Made by a program: the position numbers and the translations under genes. A stretch of 42,106 nt of DNA from Elysia marginata (Eukaryota; Mollusca; Gastropoda; Plakobranchidae). The stretch spans positions 286,289 to 328,394 of the forward strand of contig BMAT01006041.1 of the NCBI GenBank assembly GCA_019649035.1. Reading direction: 5' to 3'. The notes under the pieces are model-generated. The model was not told where the DNA came from. It did no database searches and saw only the letters and a program-made list of their open reading frames with translations. Of this stretch, positions 10,289 through 22,265 are shown in pieces. Numbering within the stretch: the first letter of the stretch is position 1; each line of letters opens with the position of its first letter.

Positions 10289-10512
10289 TATTTTTAGTTT
10301 GTGCATTTCCTCTCTTTGTTTTTTATTTTAAAGATCTTCACCAGAGGGACTGTTCAGCTTGAGCAAAGATAACTGCAAATATTTATCTTGGTGTGATGTT
10401 TACTGCAATAGCTTATGTTTGGAATATTTTCAAAGTTTACTGCACTACTCGGTTCAAGTGGCTGCTGCCATAAGCTTTGTGAGAAAAACACATTTAGGAA
10501 CCTGTACACATT

Positions 10513-11607
10513 GACAGTTCGTATATAATAGAAAAACAGGGACAATTTGGTTGGATATAAGTGTGACAGTTTGGGTGGATATAACTGGGACAGTTAGGAT
10601 GGATATAGCAAGGGCAGTTTGGATATATAACAGGGACAGTTTGGATATATAACAGGGACAGTTTGGATGGCTATAACAGGGACAGCTTGGATGGATATAA
10701 GTGTGACAGTTTTGATGGATATAACTGGGACAGTTAGGATGGATATAACAGGGATAGTTTGGGTGATATGACAGGGACAGTTAGGATGGATATGACAGGG
10801 GCAGTTTGGATGGATAGAACACGGACAGTTTCGATATATAACAGGGACAGTTTGGATGGATATAACAGGAACAGTTTGGATGGATAGAACAGGGACAGTT
10901 TGGATGGATATAAGTGTGACAGTTTTGATGGATATAACTGGGACAGTAATTTTAGGATGGATATAACAGGGATAGTTTGGGTGATATGACAGGGACAGTT
11001 AGGATGGATATGACAGGGACATTTTAGATGGATATAACAGGGACAATGTGTATGTTATAACAGGGACAATGTGTATCTTATAACAGGGACAGTTTGGAAA
11101 GGTATAACAGGGGCCTTGTGGATGATATAACAGGGACAGTTTGGATGGACATAAGTGTGACAGTTTGGTTGGATATAACAGGGGCAGTGTGGATGATATA
11201 ACAGGAGCAGTGTGGATGATATAACAGGGACAATGTGGATGATATAAGTTATAACAGGGGCAGTGTGGATGATGTAACAGGGACAGTGTTGATGATAGGG
11301 GCAGTGTGGATGATATAACAGGATCAGTGTTGATGATAGGGGCATTGTGGATGATATAGCAGGGACAGTTTGGATGATATAACAGGGGCAGTGTGGATGA
11401 TGTAACAGGGACAGTGTTGATGATAGGGGCAGTGTGGACGATATTACAGGGACAGTTTGGATGATATAACAGGGACAGTTTGGATGATATAACGGGCAGT
11501 GTGGATGATATAACAGGGATAGTTTTGTTGGATATAACAGGGTAACAGCGACAGTTTGGTTGGATATAACAGGGACAGTTTGGATGGATATAACTGGGAC
11601 AGTTTGA
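10513..11607. repeat. Minisatellite, 22-24 bp unit, about 1.1 kb
   Basis: Roughly 45-50 imperfect copies of a unit such as GGATGGATATAACAGGGACA plus GTTT. The left half favours GTTTGGATGGATATAA forms and the right half GTGTGGATGATATAAC forms. Larger blocks are duplicated: a segment starting at 10697 recurs at 10910 (offset 213) with a 5-base insertion, and one at 11251 recurs at 11379 (offset 128). The 193-codon frame on the - strand (11055-11636) simply follows the repeat. Confidence 0.95.
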
Positions 11608-14235
11608 TTTTTATGCACATTAAGCCACTCAGACAATGCAATGTTGCATAAAACTGCAAATCATTCTAGTTTCTAAAATTTTAAGAGAATTAGTTGAAAT
11701 TATGTTGTTGAAAAAGTTGCACAGTAAGAGGAGAAGAAATAAAGATTAGGGACAGAGTGATACCGAGTTGCTCATATATTAAATCACACAAAAAAAAACT
11801 AAAATAACACAGAGTATGTCTATGCTGCAGCGTGCCTAGCATGTATACATGTGAAATTAAAACACAACTTTAATTTTGCTGCAAGGTCTCTATGGATAAT
11901 GAGCCAGTGATATTGAACTAACATTTTCAGCTTCAGTCACAAAAATATTTTTTATGAGTTATTTTCTATTATACCACCCAGATAACAAAAACTTTGTCAT
12001 GGGCAAAGTCACAGTGAATGTGAGGTGTAATGTAGGCCTACTTCTAACCCATAGCTTGTCCAGCGTTTTCCTTGCAACGACATCTAATAGGATTTGAAAA
12101 AAAAATAAAAGTCTAGTAAATTTTAAATGCCTAAAAGAGGCGTTATTTGTTTACAGGAAATATAATGAACTGTTTGAGAAAATTCTACTCAAAATGGTTT
12201 ATGCTTTTCCTCTTTTAAAGTTTTTTTTATCTAACCCAAGGAGTCGCACACAACCCAATCTTGAAATATGGCACTCTCAATTGGTACATTTGAAACTGTT
12301 AAAAGTAGGAAAAAATCTTAAATTGAAACCAAAGAGTGGCCATTAAACTGTCTCTGCTATAAGGCGGTAGTTTTGTAGATCCTGGAACAGAGTTTCTGCA
12401 AATCTAGTTGATTAGCTTAAATATGTATCCGTTGAGTGAGCGAGTAAATGATATCATTGATTTTTTGATTGATTTATTGATTTATCGTTGGATTAGTAGA
12501 TTGGTGGGTAGATTGACTTATCAAACCAGTGAGTCACCTTCTTAAATTTTTCAATGGTATTATATTTGTCTGAAATGTCCCAGTTGAAGGTTGAGTCAAG
12601 TCTTTGGTCTGATTTGACCACTAGACGGAAGATCTCTACATATCCTAGGGTATATGTCCTGGCACTCTTTTTTAATTTTTTTTCATACCAGGTTGAAGTA
12701 CATGTACATAACTACATAGTAAATAATTCAGTCCACAAACTATAACTGGAATTAATACACTGCAAAGATAAGGATCAAGCTTGTGGTTAGCCAGTGTTAC
12801 TTTTAATTGAGAAAAAAAGAAAGCATGTCAATTGTAACTTAATTGTTACTTAAATAAAGTAACGTTCTACTAAAACAATAGTTTGCAGGAAGCCCAAAAT
12901 GTTTAGTAAAGGTTTTTATTAACAGGCTGTTACTAACAATAGCTAAGCGATTGACAATGTAAAAAGCAGTGCACCTCTTAGGGCTATTCCGACGAAATTA
13001 CTCTGATAGTTAAGAGAAAATGGGTGAAAAGAAGCTATCCAGCGTTATGCATGGTGAAGTAACAATTTTTGAACCTTAGTCGCTGGTTTTTAAGACGAGA
13101 GGCTACCGATTTAAAATTATTTGTCTTAAAACTATGGTATGCCAGAAGTGAGACGCTTGCAATAGTTCACAAAACTTAAACCGGTATCGTGTCAGTAACG
13201 TATCTTTAATTTTAAATAAAATGTAGGCCTACTACTGTAGGCTATATGTAATGAGGCAGCCCCTGCAAAGCAATGGTTGAAAAGTACAATCATGAAGAAG
13301 ACAATTGGCAGACACTTTAGATTTCAAGTGTTATAAAACAAGCAAATGAAGAATCAAAGTTCAAATTGCATTTGACAAACTTTATACAATGTACTTTTAG
13401 TGATCAATACTGACTTCAGAATTTCAACGCACTCTTGATTGTATCTTTCTTTAGTTGGGCTCTGAGGTATGGCGAAACGTTTGTCTTAGGAGTAATCGAA
13501 CAATGCCCAGTTGAAAAGGATACAACTTCTTTAAGTAGTTTCACGTCTCCTTAGCTGGCGTCAGGCAAACTTATACAGAGTTTTGGAAAAATAGAGACCT
13601 TAAGCACACGCACCGTGTCTAACTACGCGTACGTGAAAATCGAGAAAGCAGATCAAGGAAACTATAAAAATAATGAAACCAGTTTCTAAAAATAGACCCA
13701 CAGACGTTCCCGTCATGCTCACGCTTTGGCTGCTTAAAGTCTGTAATATTGCGTTAAGTCCCGGTACAAAATGTGAGACAACCAGGGGAAACCAGGCACT
13801 ATCAGTCCACAACAGCTTTGAGTTAAAGCCCTTCAGTCAGCCTTATGCTTGGTAATAAACTATCTTGGAACACAGAAAAGCTGGAATAGTAATTCCTCTT
13901 AGAGAATATAAAATACACCATTCGAACTCGATTTTAATGTCCCAATTTAGACTGTGCATTATTATTTCAGTTTTACCTCCCTTTTTTACATTAATTTAAA
14001 GCTCTTTTCCTTCGTCTCATGTATAGTCCTGCATTCCAAAGTACGCTGATGTTTACTTTTACAATCATAGCTATTATTTAGATCACAAAATTAAAAGCAT
14101 TGTTCTCTTTGCATAGTTTTCTTTTTACTTAGAAAAGAAAATACTTTTCTGTCTCCTTTGTTTTTACATCTGTTGGTATTAGTCAGTTGCTTTGAAAGAA
14201 AACGTTAGGTATCTTCGAGCATTTTATACCTGAGC
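11608..14235. other. Intergenic sequence, no gene recognised
   Basis: AT-rich. It holds a short TTGATT-type direct repeat around 12455-12515 and TAGGCCTA words at 12033 and 13224. Small open frames at 12554-12745 (+), 13673-13855 (+) and 13600-13812 (-) show no recognisable domain, good start context or splice pattern, so I do not call them. Confidence 0.6.
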
Positions 14236-14332
14236 NNNNNNNNNNNNNNNNNNNNNNNNNNNNNNNNNNNNNNNNNNNNNNNNNNNNNNNNNNNNNNNNN
14301 NNNNNNNNNNNNNNNNNNNNNNNNNNNNNNNN
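14236..14332. other. Assembly gap (97 N)
   Basis: Run of N. Sequence on either side is ordinary AT-rich DNA. Confidence 0.99.
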
Positions 14333-17300
14333 TTTCATGAACTGTCAAATAAGTCTGCATTCCACAATGTCAGACCAATGTGTAACGTGCATTAACTGCA
14401 CTCATAGTAAAGTACGAATGGGGAAGGAAAAAAACCCAATATTCTCAAGGTAGGAGTCAAATAAAGACTAATAAACCAGGTCTATGTTGTAGACATTTGA
14501 AAGTGATTTCTAACTTAACGATGCTGCTGAAAATATCTTGGAAAACTTCTTGAAGCTTAGTCGATTAGCTGTAAGATTGTTTGCTGACTTTGCAACGTAG
14601 TAAAGGAATGCTTATCTTTTTCGCTGATTTCTCTCCATTCATCTTCTGGTCATTTAAGACCTCATCTTTTAATTAATGTCTTCATCCGACATCTCTGAGG
14701 GCAACGGATGTATGGCCCGTAATGTAATCATGTTTAATCTGTCGTTTGGAAATTGTTTGAAAATCAACGGCCTAAGCAAACATAACTTTTAACTCTGAAG
14801 GTCTATGAAATATGGTGCCTGTTGAGTAATCAAACTATGGTACATCAGCAGATGTTTTAGCAGTAACAGAATTCAACTGTACTTCCTTTCCATCAACATC
14901 ATGCGTGTGCCGACACAGAGTATCAAAACATCTTTTAATTTAATGAAGAGCGTGAAATAAAGGGCAATAGGGAATAGGGTGAAAAAGAAGAGAGCAGAGA
15001 AAGACAGGTAGACATGGATGGATTTAGGAGTCGCTTGATTCAATTATTTATATTTTCAAGGGTGCCAGACCAAACAGGTAATTTTGAATACAACTCAACA
15101 CTTCAATTTTCATTTCTTACTCGAAACACGAAAGATTTTATCATGTTTACCAAGAACACCCAAATAAAATAACAATAAGTTTCTTTTTTGTATTCTAGTA
15201 AAAATTGCGATAATAAAAGCTAAGCACACTATGCATTATAAGCAATAAATGTAAAAAGTTACTTTCAGTAAAAAAAAAATTACGAATAACTTAGAGATAA
15301 AAAACACAAAGTTAAAAAATTAATGCAAATGTTTACCTCACTTTAGGGAAGTGAATTTGAGCTCAAATTTTTTGTTTCAAAGTGTTCAGGCATCTTGTGA
15401 AGCATAAATATCGGATGACTTTAAGCTGGCTTTTCTTTTTGTTGTTGTTTTTTTGTTGTTGTTAATTGCTGTCGTTTATCAACAAGAGTGAAGGCTTTAC
15501 GACCTTCAGTTCAGCCATGTGCTATTAATATTGTGAGTAATTGTAATCATAATAATCTGTTTGCCGACCTGTTTATTTGTGCTTAGGATGAATTCATTGA
15601 GCGAACAAACAGTTCACGAGTAATTGGCTCCGCTGATTCATTTTTGTGTGCGCTATGTGTTTTTAGTTATCATATTCGCCATATACTGGTATACAGTTAT
15701 GGAAACAAATTTTTTAAGTCGCTAGCCATATCTTTATGCCATGTGAATCATTTCTAAACTTTCTTGTTTTTTTGGAATTTACAAAGCATTTACATCATTT
15801 TAGAACCATTATCTATCCCACCTACTCCTTGCCTCACTGCCAGACAACCATCTGCCTACATGTATAGATCTGTTGTACTCATCAACATTCCAATATGAGC
15901 ACGAGACTAACAGTGAATCTGTCTCTTGATTTTATCCCTTTTATTTCTAGTATGAACGTATTTGAACCTGTTGTTAAAACAGAGAAACGGTGAAAAGCGT
16001 TTTATGACCTTCCTTTCACAGATTAACTTGGGAAACTTTCTCTGATTTTTGTGTTTTGGGTTGAAGGTAAACAACCTCAGATAATTTACACTTTCAAATA
16101 AAAGCAGGTGAAAGCATGTCGATGTGAAGATTGTACCCCTCTCTGAACTCCATAGAGGTGTCTTACCTTGGTTTGTTTGGCACAGTTTCAACAATTTTAC
16201 CAAAGGTTTTCCAACGTTTTGAAATGTGAATACAATAATAACAACCCTCAACCTGGGCTTTTATATGCACGTTTTTTACGAGGATATGTCATCCGTACGT
16301 ATAATGCACCCGTTTTATCGATGATATTAGGAACTAAATAATCTTTTACTTTATATACGGTAGATCAATGACCCTTCGGATTTCTTATTCTCCCTGTTTT
16401 TCATCCCTCTCGCTTTTTTTATTTCTATATAATCTTGAGAATACTGATTTTAGATTTTGCCTGTTCGTCAAGTCTGCTAATAGTTCTGTAACTGTGCGAA
16501 CATGTCTGAATTCTCTCATCCGCCTATTGATGGAATGAAAGCATGTGACAAGCAGCTGTTTTAAAATTCAAATCCTACTTTACATAACGTTAAACTTAGA
16601 GCCCTATGTTGGTTGCAATTAATTTAATTAATACTGTGAGATAATTTCACGTGGGGCAGAACAAACAATGATAACACATATTTCAGTTCGCTATAGAAGT
16701 TGAAGAGGGGAACAGGAAGAAATGTTATTGGTGAAAGAGCGCGTAAAACTTTTTCCATTTTTGAAGAATTTTTTCGCTTACCCCCGGAAACACTTTTTCC
16801 ATTTAATTCTGGTGTCGCTTCTAAGCAGGTGCTAGATCCTTGACAATATAACGTATACATGTAGATATTTATTTTCATTTTAAACTTGACAGCGTACCAG
16901 TTTGGATCTAGACCGTTTTCTTTTTATAAGGTTTTAAAAAAATGTTCTCCCTTCAAAAATTATGAAAAAGAAAATCAGTGAAGTTATGTTATTTAAGAAA
17001 ACTGTTTGGCAGAACGAAAGAGAATTCCATTCAGCAAAATTCAATATCAAACACACTTGATTTTTCTTTATGAGCAATATCGAGGAATGTATAATGTTGC
17101 TAATGGACGCTATTTTAAAAAAATGTTTCAAGCGTAACTTCATCATAAAGAAAAGTTTATCTGAGGACAGTGCGGCTCTAGCTAGATTGAATTTTACAAT
17201 ACGGGATATCCAGCTGCTGGAAAGCTTTTATGTCTGAAGAGGTCTAGAAAGACAAGCCGAACATCCTCTGATATAGAGGAGAGATAAAAAAAATAACAAA

Positions 17301-18599
17301 GTTCATTTTTTATCACTGTCGTGTGCCTCATCATGATCGATGCAGTCAAACCAAGCTTCCAATTATGACTAAAGTAACTTGCACCCAATAAGATTCACCT
17401 TCCATCAGAACTAATGCTTAGCGCTAACACTGAAGCATTACTTGTATCTGAGAAGGTGGGGATTACGGATTCCGAACACCGCTTGGAAAGTGATTGATGC
17501 GTCAGCTGCAGTCCAAGAGCAGGATTGTATTCCACAGAGTTGTCCTAAACGCGTGAATAACCCTACATTCTTTTAATTACGTGTGCGTTTTAAATCCTTG
17601 AATTTAACCCCCACCCCATTTCGAATTTTGCCTGTCACATAATACTACCATCTTAAGCCATTTATCCGGAAAAAGAAATTAGCTTTCAAACAGTTTTCTT
17701 ATTCTCAGCTGCAGTGCATGTCTAACTAAATTTTATGGCTGCTTAAATACAGTGTTTTATTGTGATCGGTTCGTTTCGAAGCTCTATCATGATGAAATTC
17801 AGGCCAAAGAAATTAAACTTTTAAAGTGTAAACTAATCTGAATGGGCAGGACTCTATATGCATCGTCACTTACACCCCGCTCTTTACGTCTTTCAAACCC
17901 AAAATGAGGGCTTGGATTTTTAATGCATTTTAAGTTCTCTCACAATGGCTACCGACGAGATTGTTAAACAGGAGCATTGCTTGTTTGAATGTCAGCCTTA
18001 CTCTTACACACTGGACACAACAGTCGAGACAAACAAAGCATTGTAAGAGAAAACTGGAAATGGTTATAAGCAGTATCACTTTGTATTCAGATATTTTTGA
18101 GAGATCTATACTTTACTAGCATAAAAGGTATAACCTTTAACACTCTTCCACTTAGAAATGAACGTAAAATAAGAAAGAAGATAAGTAAGCTAATCCAACA
18201 ACAGCCTTAACTGTTCCTACCAACGCTTTTGTACTATCTCAGAAATCTAAAACATTTTTTATGTTCATTTTTTGAATTATTTGCTGAAAGATAGGATCTT
18301 AAAACATGCAGATGATGCCAAAAATTAATCATTATACGTAGAAGCCAAAGTATCTGCAATAATTTACTTATGCGCCATTGGTTATGTTGAGGCAATACTT
18401 AGTTACCGAGAAAAAGACTGGAATATATTTTATTCGTCTAAGACAGAGCTGCCCAGAAATGAGGTTGATATGGCAACACATATCTTTATTGGTGAATGAT
18501 TCCATACCTCGATTACCTTCAGGCGAATTCTTGAGCGGCAATGAGAATATAATTATAGACGACTATCTAATTATTTATTAGAATTCGAATTTAAGAAAA
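14333..18599. other. Intergenic sequence, no confident gene
   Basis: AT-rich and without obvious transposons. A TTG-rich run lies at about 15438-15463. Small frames at 15907-16251 (-), 16624-16878 (-), 16934-17146 (-) and 17194-17388 (-) are not recognisable. A possible small coding exon at 17945-18042 is listed separately. Confidence 0.6.
17945..18042 (+). CDS. Speculative small coding exon
   Basis: ATG in a strong context (CACAATGG) opens MATDEIVKQEHCLFECQPYS, then YTLDTTVETNKA. The frame closes at TAA 18044-18046 after 33 codons if unspliced. A good donor, GTAAGA, begins at 18043 and would end an exon two bases into a codon. Base composition is a little richer in G+C than the flanks. No family is recognised and no downstream exon was found. 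It may be chance. Confidence 0.2.
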
Positions 18600-18619
18600 T
18601 TATATTGAGAGTGTTTGTG

Positions 18620-18840
18620 TCTAGGAAAGGGAGACGGGCAATAAAGAGAGCAAGAAACATGCGGACCAACAGAAAGAATCTGATGCAGAGGCACACAGAC
18701 AGACTATCAGAGTGGCACATTTAGAGAGGAAAGCAGAAAGTGACATACATGTTACTGCAGAGACTGACAGACAGACGGACAAACAGACATACACAAGGGC
18801 GCAGATATAGATAGTAACATACAAAAAGTGTTCCAGACAG
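18620..18840. repeat. Degenerate GACA/GAGA-rich tract
   Basis: Purine-rich + strand with scattered GACAGACAGACGGAC and GAGAGCAAGAAAC-type words, much more diverged than the tracts at 8.8 and 9.7 kb. Confidence 0.7.
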
Positions 18841-19159
18841 AGCCGTACTCAAACAAACAACTCTAATGCAGATAAGAAATATTCAAAAAGACCCGCTAAA
18901 AGTATAATGCAGAAAGATAAGTTAAAAGTAAGAAAAGCCCCGGAGCGAAAGAGAATGGCAGAGAGAAAGTCTATTGTATAGAGAAGTAAGGCAACAAAGA
19001 CACTGTTGAAGTAAAGACCCAGACCATAAATCACAAAAGTGCTTCACTGGAGTAGTTTTATGACTTTTTGGCATCTTAAAATGCTTAAATAAAAGTGATA
19101 AAGCATATCAAAACGAAAGTTGAATATGGTTACTAAAAAAAAAGCGAGGAAATGGTAGA

Positions 19160-19305
19160 AAAAGAAGAAGAAGAGGAGAAAGAAAGTAGCAACAGCAGCA
19201 GCAACAGAAGCAGCAGCAAAAGAAGAAGAAGAAGAAGAAGAAGAAGAAGAAGAAGGGCGAGGATGAGAGGAGGATTGGGAGGACGAGAGGAGGAGGACGC
19301 GGGAG
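19160..19305. repeat. Compound (GAA)n / (GCA)n / GGA-rich microsatellite
   Basis: Order: GAA-rich, then AGCAACAGCAGCAGCAACAG, then a pure AGA run of about 35 bases (19219-19254), then GAGGAGGA-rich sequence. Open frames in several phases on both strands encode homopolymers and are not taken as genes. Confidence 0.93.
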
Positions 19306-20783
19306 AAAATGAGGAAAAAGAAACAAGTACACAAAACATTAAAGCTATATTGCTCATTCCTCTTCGATGGCGATGATTTCACCCATTGAAGGAACACCTA
19401 TTTATAAAATAAACAGAAAGGTGTACCCTGGGCCTGACATGGTGATGACGACTAGTCCAAGGTTTATCCAGAAAGACTGATAAGTTCAGGTTTATTGTTC
19501 TTGGTAACTCGAGGTCACAGGATTTTCACCTTGAGACATTTGTCCATGTTCATCTGCATTAAATCGAAGTGGGTGTATTTTCTAGATTGGTGATAGTTCT
19601 TACCTTTGCTTTGTCTTTGTTAACTGTTAAAAAATTTCTGGAAAATTATGTTCAACTTTATAAAATAGAGAATAGAATTCTGGTTCCGGTAATGTAATTT
19701 GCGCAACGAAAAAATCCGATAAAATATATCCGCAGTTGCCCATCAGACTATTGAACATGATTATTCAAGCTGCAAAGGAGGCATGAAGCTAATTCTAAAT
19801 TTCCATCTATTGATTAAAACTTAAAATGTTTTTTTTTTTCTGTATCCGATATTGTTCGGCTTATGTCCAACTAACGACATAAAGAACCGCTTTTTTAAAT
19901 CTTTTTGCTTTGTGCTTTATCCTTACGCTAAATGCTTCATTTTTGAGTGACCAACTAAATTTTAACACTTTGTACGAACCTGATAGACTTAAATCTGAAA
20001 TAAAAGCACAAAGACAGGATCACAAGGCCAACCACATGTAACATTTTGTTTTTATCTGCTCCGCTGATAATTTGCAATGATTTCAATTTTGTTGTTGGTA
20101 CAGCTGAAATATTTAATGGAATTGACTTTGCCCTCATTAGAGGTATATAAATATATAACTATTAGGATTCGCATCAGATCACATTGTTGTTAACAGCACA
20201 ACTATTAATGTATTCATTACCCCCTTTCGTCAAGCTGATATTATAACTAAATGTAAACTATTAGAAAATTGAGAAAAAATTTCTGTCGGACTTGGTTAAT
20301 GCGCCAAATATACCAGTACAGAGAGCACTGGTGAGGTCTGAGTTTAGTTTTTAGTTTGCTTTTTTTCAAGGCAACTTAGAGAGATTGGTAACCGTTTCAG
20401 AAATGCTAAACAAACTGTGGTACATAGTACATACTTTCTGACCGTTTGACGACTTCAGACCGAGTTTCATCAGTTCTGGCTGGCGACTAGGTTTAGGGCT
20501 GGTCGGTGAAAAAGGTGAGTTGAATAGACAGAGAAATGTAGCACTCGATGGAAAATTATCGTGTTATTTTATGCAGTCTTGCTATTGGTTAACCGATTGT
20601 AAATTTCAGGCTACGAGGACAGATGTTAGGTATAACATACGAGTTCTCGTATGCAGCTTTGTGTGCAGGTGATCCATGAGGATAATCGACGAGACCTGAT
20701 TGCTCTAGTCAGTTGAGTGGACTTGTTACAGTACAATACAACTCAGTCTTTGAAAAGCAAAGCTGAGCAAAAGAAAATACAGT
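19306..20783. other. Intergenic sequence, no gene recognised
   Basis: AT-rich single-copy-looking sequence. The right part directly upstream of the retrotransposon remnant shows no recognisable endonuclease motif, so the element appears 5'-truncated. Confidence 0.6.
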
Positions 20784-22265
20784 GTGACTGAATCTTACTT
20801 CAAAACAAAGAACTCCAACAGAAGTATAAGGCGGCTAAGAACAGATTTTCAGCCAGTTCTGCGAAACAAAGATGATGATGCCACATCAACCTATGACAAG
20901 TTCATCCGAGCCCATTCCGAAGTCACAGAGGACATAATACCTAAAGAGAAAAAGATGAAAGGAAGATCCAGTTAAAGACACCCACAAATTGTTGCTGCAA
21001 GAAAAAAATTCAAGAAAGTTTTCAAAATTATCAAAGAAATCCAAGCTATTACAAAGAGAAGCTTTGGAATGATTCAAAGCAAAAGTTCCAGAAAACATAC
21101 AAAAAAATTAATGAGGAGGAGTTAAATGAAATGATAAGGCAATTTGAAGAAGCAGATAAAAAAATCAAACATGTTGAGAGTTGGAAGTTGATAAATAAAA
21201 TCACGGGTAGGAAAGAAGGGAAAAAATGCATAGCCAAAGAGAAATCCAAAGAGCACAGAATCCAGAAATTGTTCACGCACTTTCAAAACCTTCTCAGCAA
21301 AAAACCTGTAAGAAAACGGGCTGAAGTAGAAATCGAGCCAATTCTTCAAGATATCCTCATCGAAGACGGGAATTTTACCATGGAGGATCTGAAAAAAGCG
21401 AAGAAGATTCTCAGGGATGGAAAGCAAGCTGGCCCTGCCAACATACCTTCTGAAATACTCAAGCACTGTGGCTTTAATGATATCATACTGGAATTGGCAA
21501 ATACTTTTCTCAACCATTAGGACAAGTCATGCTTGGAGGTCAATCTAGTGCCAGTATCAAAATCAGGCGATCTAAGCGATACATCTAATTATAGAGGTAT
21601 CAGCTTAGCACCGACTGTGGCAAAATTGGTAAATACTATGGTCTTGAACAGGATCCAGCTTAAGGTTGACCACCATCCCCTACCAAACCAAAAAGTAATG
21701 GTTTTAGACCTGGACGAACTGCTACAGTCCACGTCCTTGCTCTTAGTTTGAAATCACAATCACAAAGCATAAGTTCTATATGTGGATTTTAAGAAGGCGT
21801 TCGACTGTATTCATCAGTGAAGTACGATAAAGATTCTCAAGGCCTACGAAATCCCTCCCAAGGCACTAGAAATAATAAAAAATGCCCAAAGACACTAGAG
21901 CAAAGATAATCACCCCCGACGGTGAGAAAAACTTCTACCAGATAAATGCTGGAATTTTTATGGTGACACATTTGCCCGTTATCTGTTTGCAATAGTCCTG
22001 GATCATGTCCTAAGAAATACTTTGGCTGGGAAGGAAAAGAATTTGGGATTTCAGCTACAGGGGCAAAGGAGAAGAAGAGTGCCAGCAGTGAGCGTTACAG
22101 ACCTTCACTTTGCCGACGACCTCGTTCTCCTCACCGAAAAGATGGAACCTAAGAAGGCCTATACAGACTAGAGACGGAATCTGAATAGCTGAGGCTTTAC
22201 TGCAACGCCAAGAAGACAGAAGTACAAGTCTTAAATCAGTGATCATCAAAGCCAAGAGTAAAGGT
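20784..22265 (+). pseudogene. Decayed non-LTR (LINE-type) retrotransposon, reverse transcriptase remnant
   Basis: A broken reading frame on the + strand. A lysine-rich linker region at 20784-21120 is followed by the RT fingers and palm at 21131-22240. Visible RT landmarks in order: AGPANIPSEILKH, SNYRGISL, NGFRPGRTATVHVLALS (after a +1 shift near 21690), YVDFKKAFDCIHQ (21778), TRAKIITPDG, GDTFARYLFAIVLDHVLR (after another shift near 21960) and the catalytic FADDLVLL (22110). At least three frame changes and several in-frame stops, including a TAG at 21518-21520, show it is dead. The endonuclease domain and a clear 3' tail were not found. Clade is not assignable by eye. Confidence 0.9.

Larger units (their letters stand above)
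6793..10310 (+). other. Probable 3' untranslated region of the receptor gene (end uncertain)
   Basis: No splice acceptor followed by an open frame is evident after the stop codon. The sequence is AT-rich with many ATTTA pentamers and a TGTAAATA Pumilio-type word at 8902-8909. AATAAA hexamers occur at 8406-8411, 8725-8730 and 10283-10288. Only the last is followed by a clear GT/T-rich stretch, so the transcript may end near 10.3 kb. A much shorter UTR is equally possible without transcript data. Confidence 0.5.

Noticed and set aside
11055..11636. 193-codon open frame on the - strand
   Set aside because: It runs along the minisatellite and encodes only its period. The absence of stops follows from the unit sequence.
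13600..13855. Overlapping 60-70 codon frames on both strands
   Set aside because: No recognisable domain or splice sites. The length is within chance.
19044..19397. Poly-Ser, poly-Leu, poly-Phe and poly-Arg frames on both strands
   Set aside because: All are readings of the (GAA)n/(GCA)n microsatellite.
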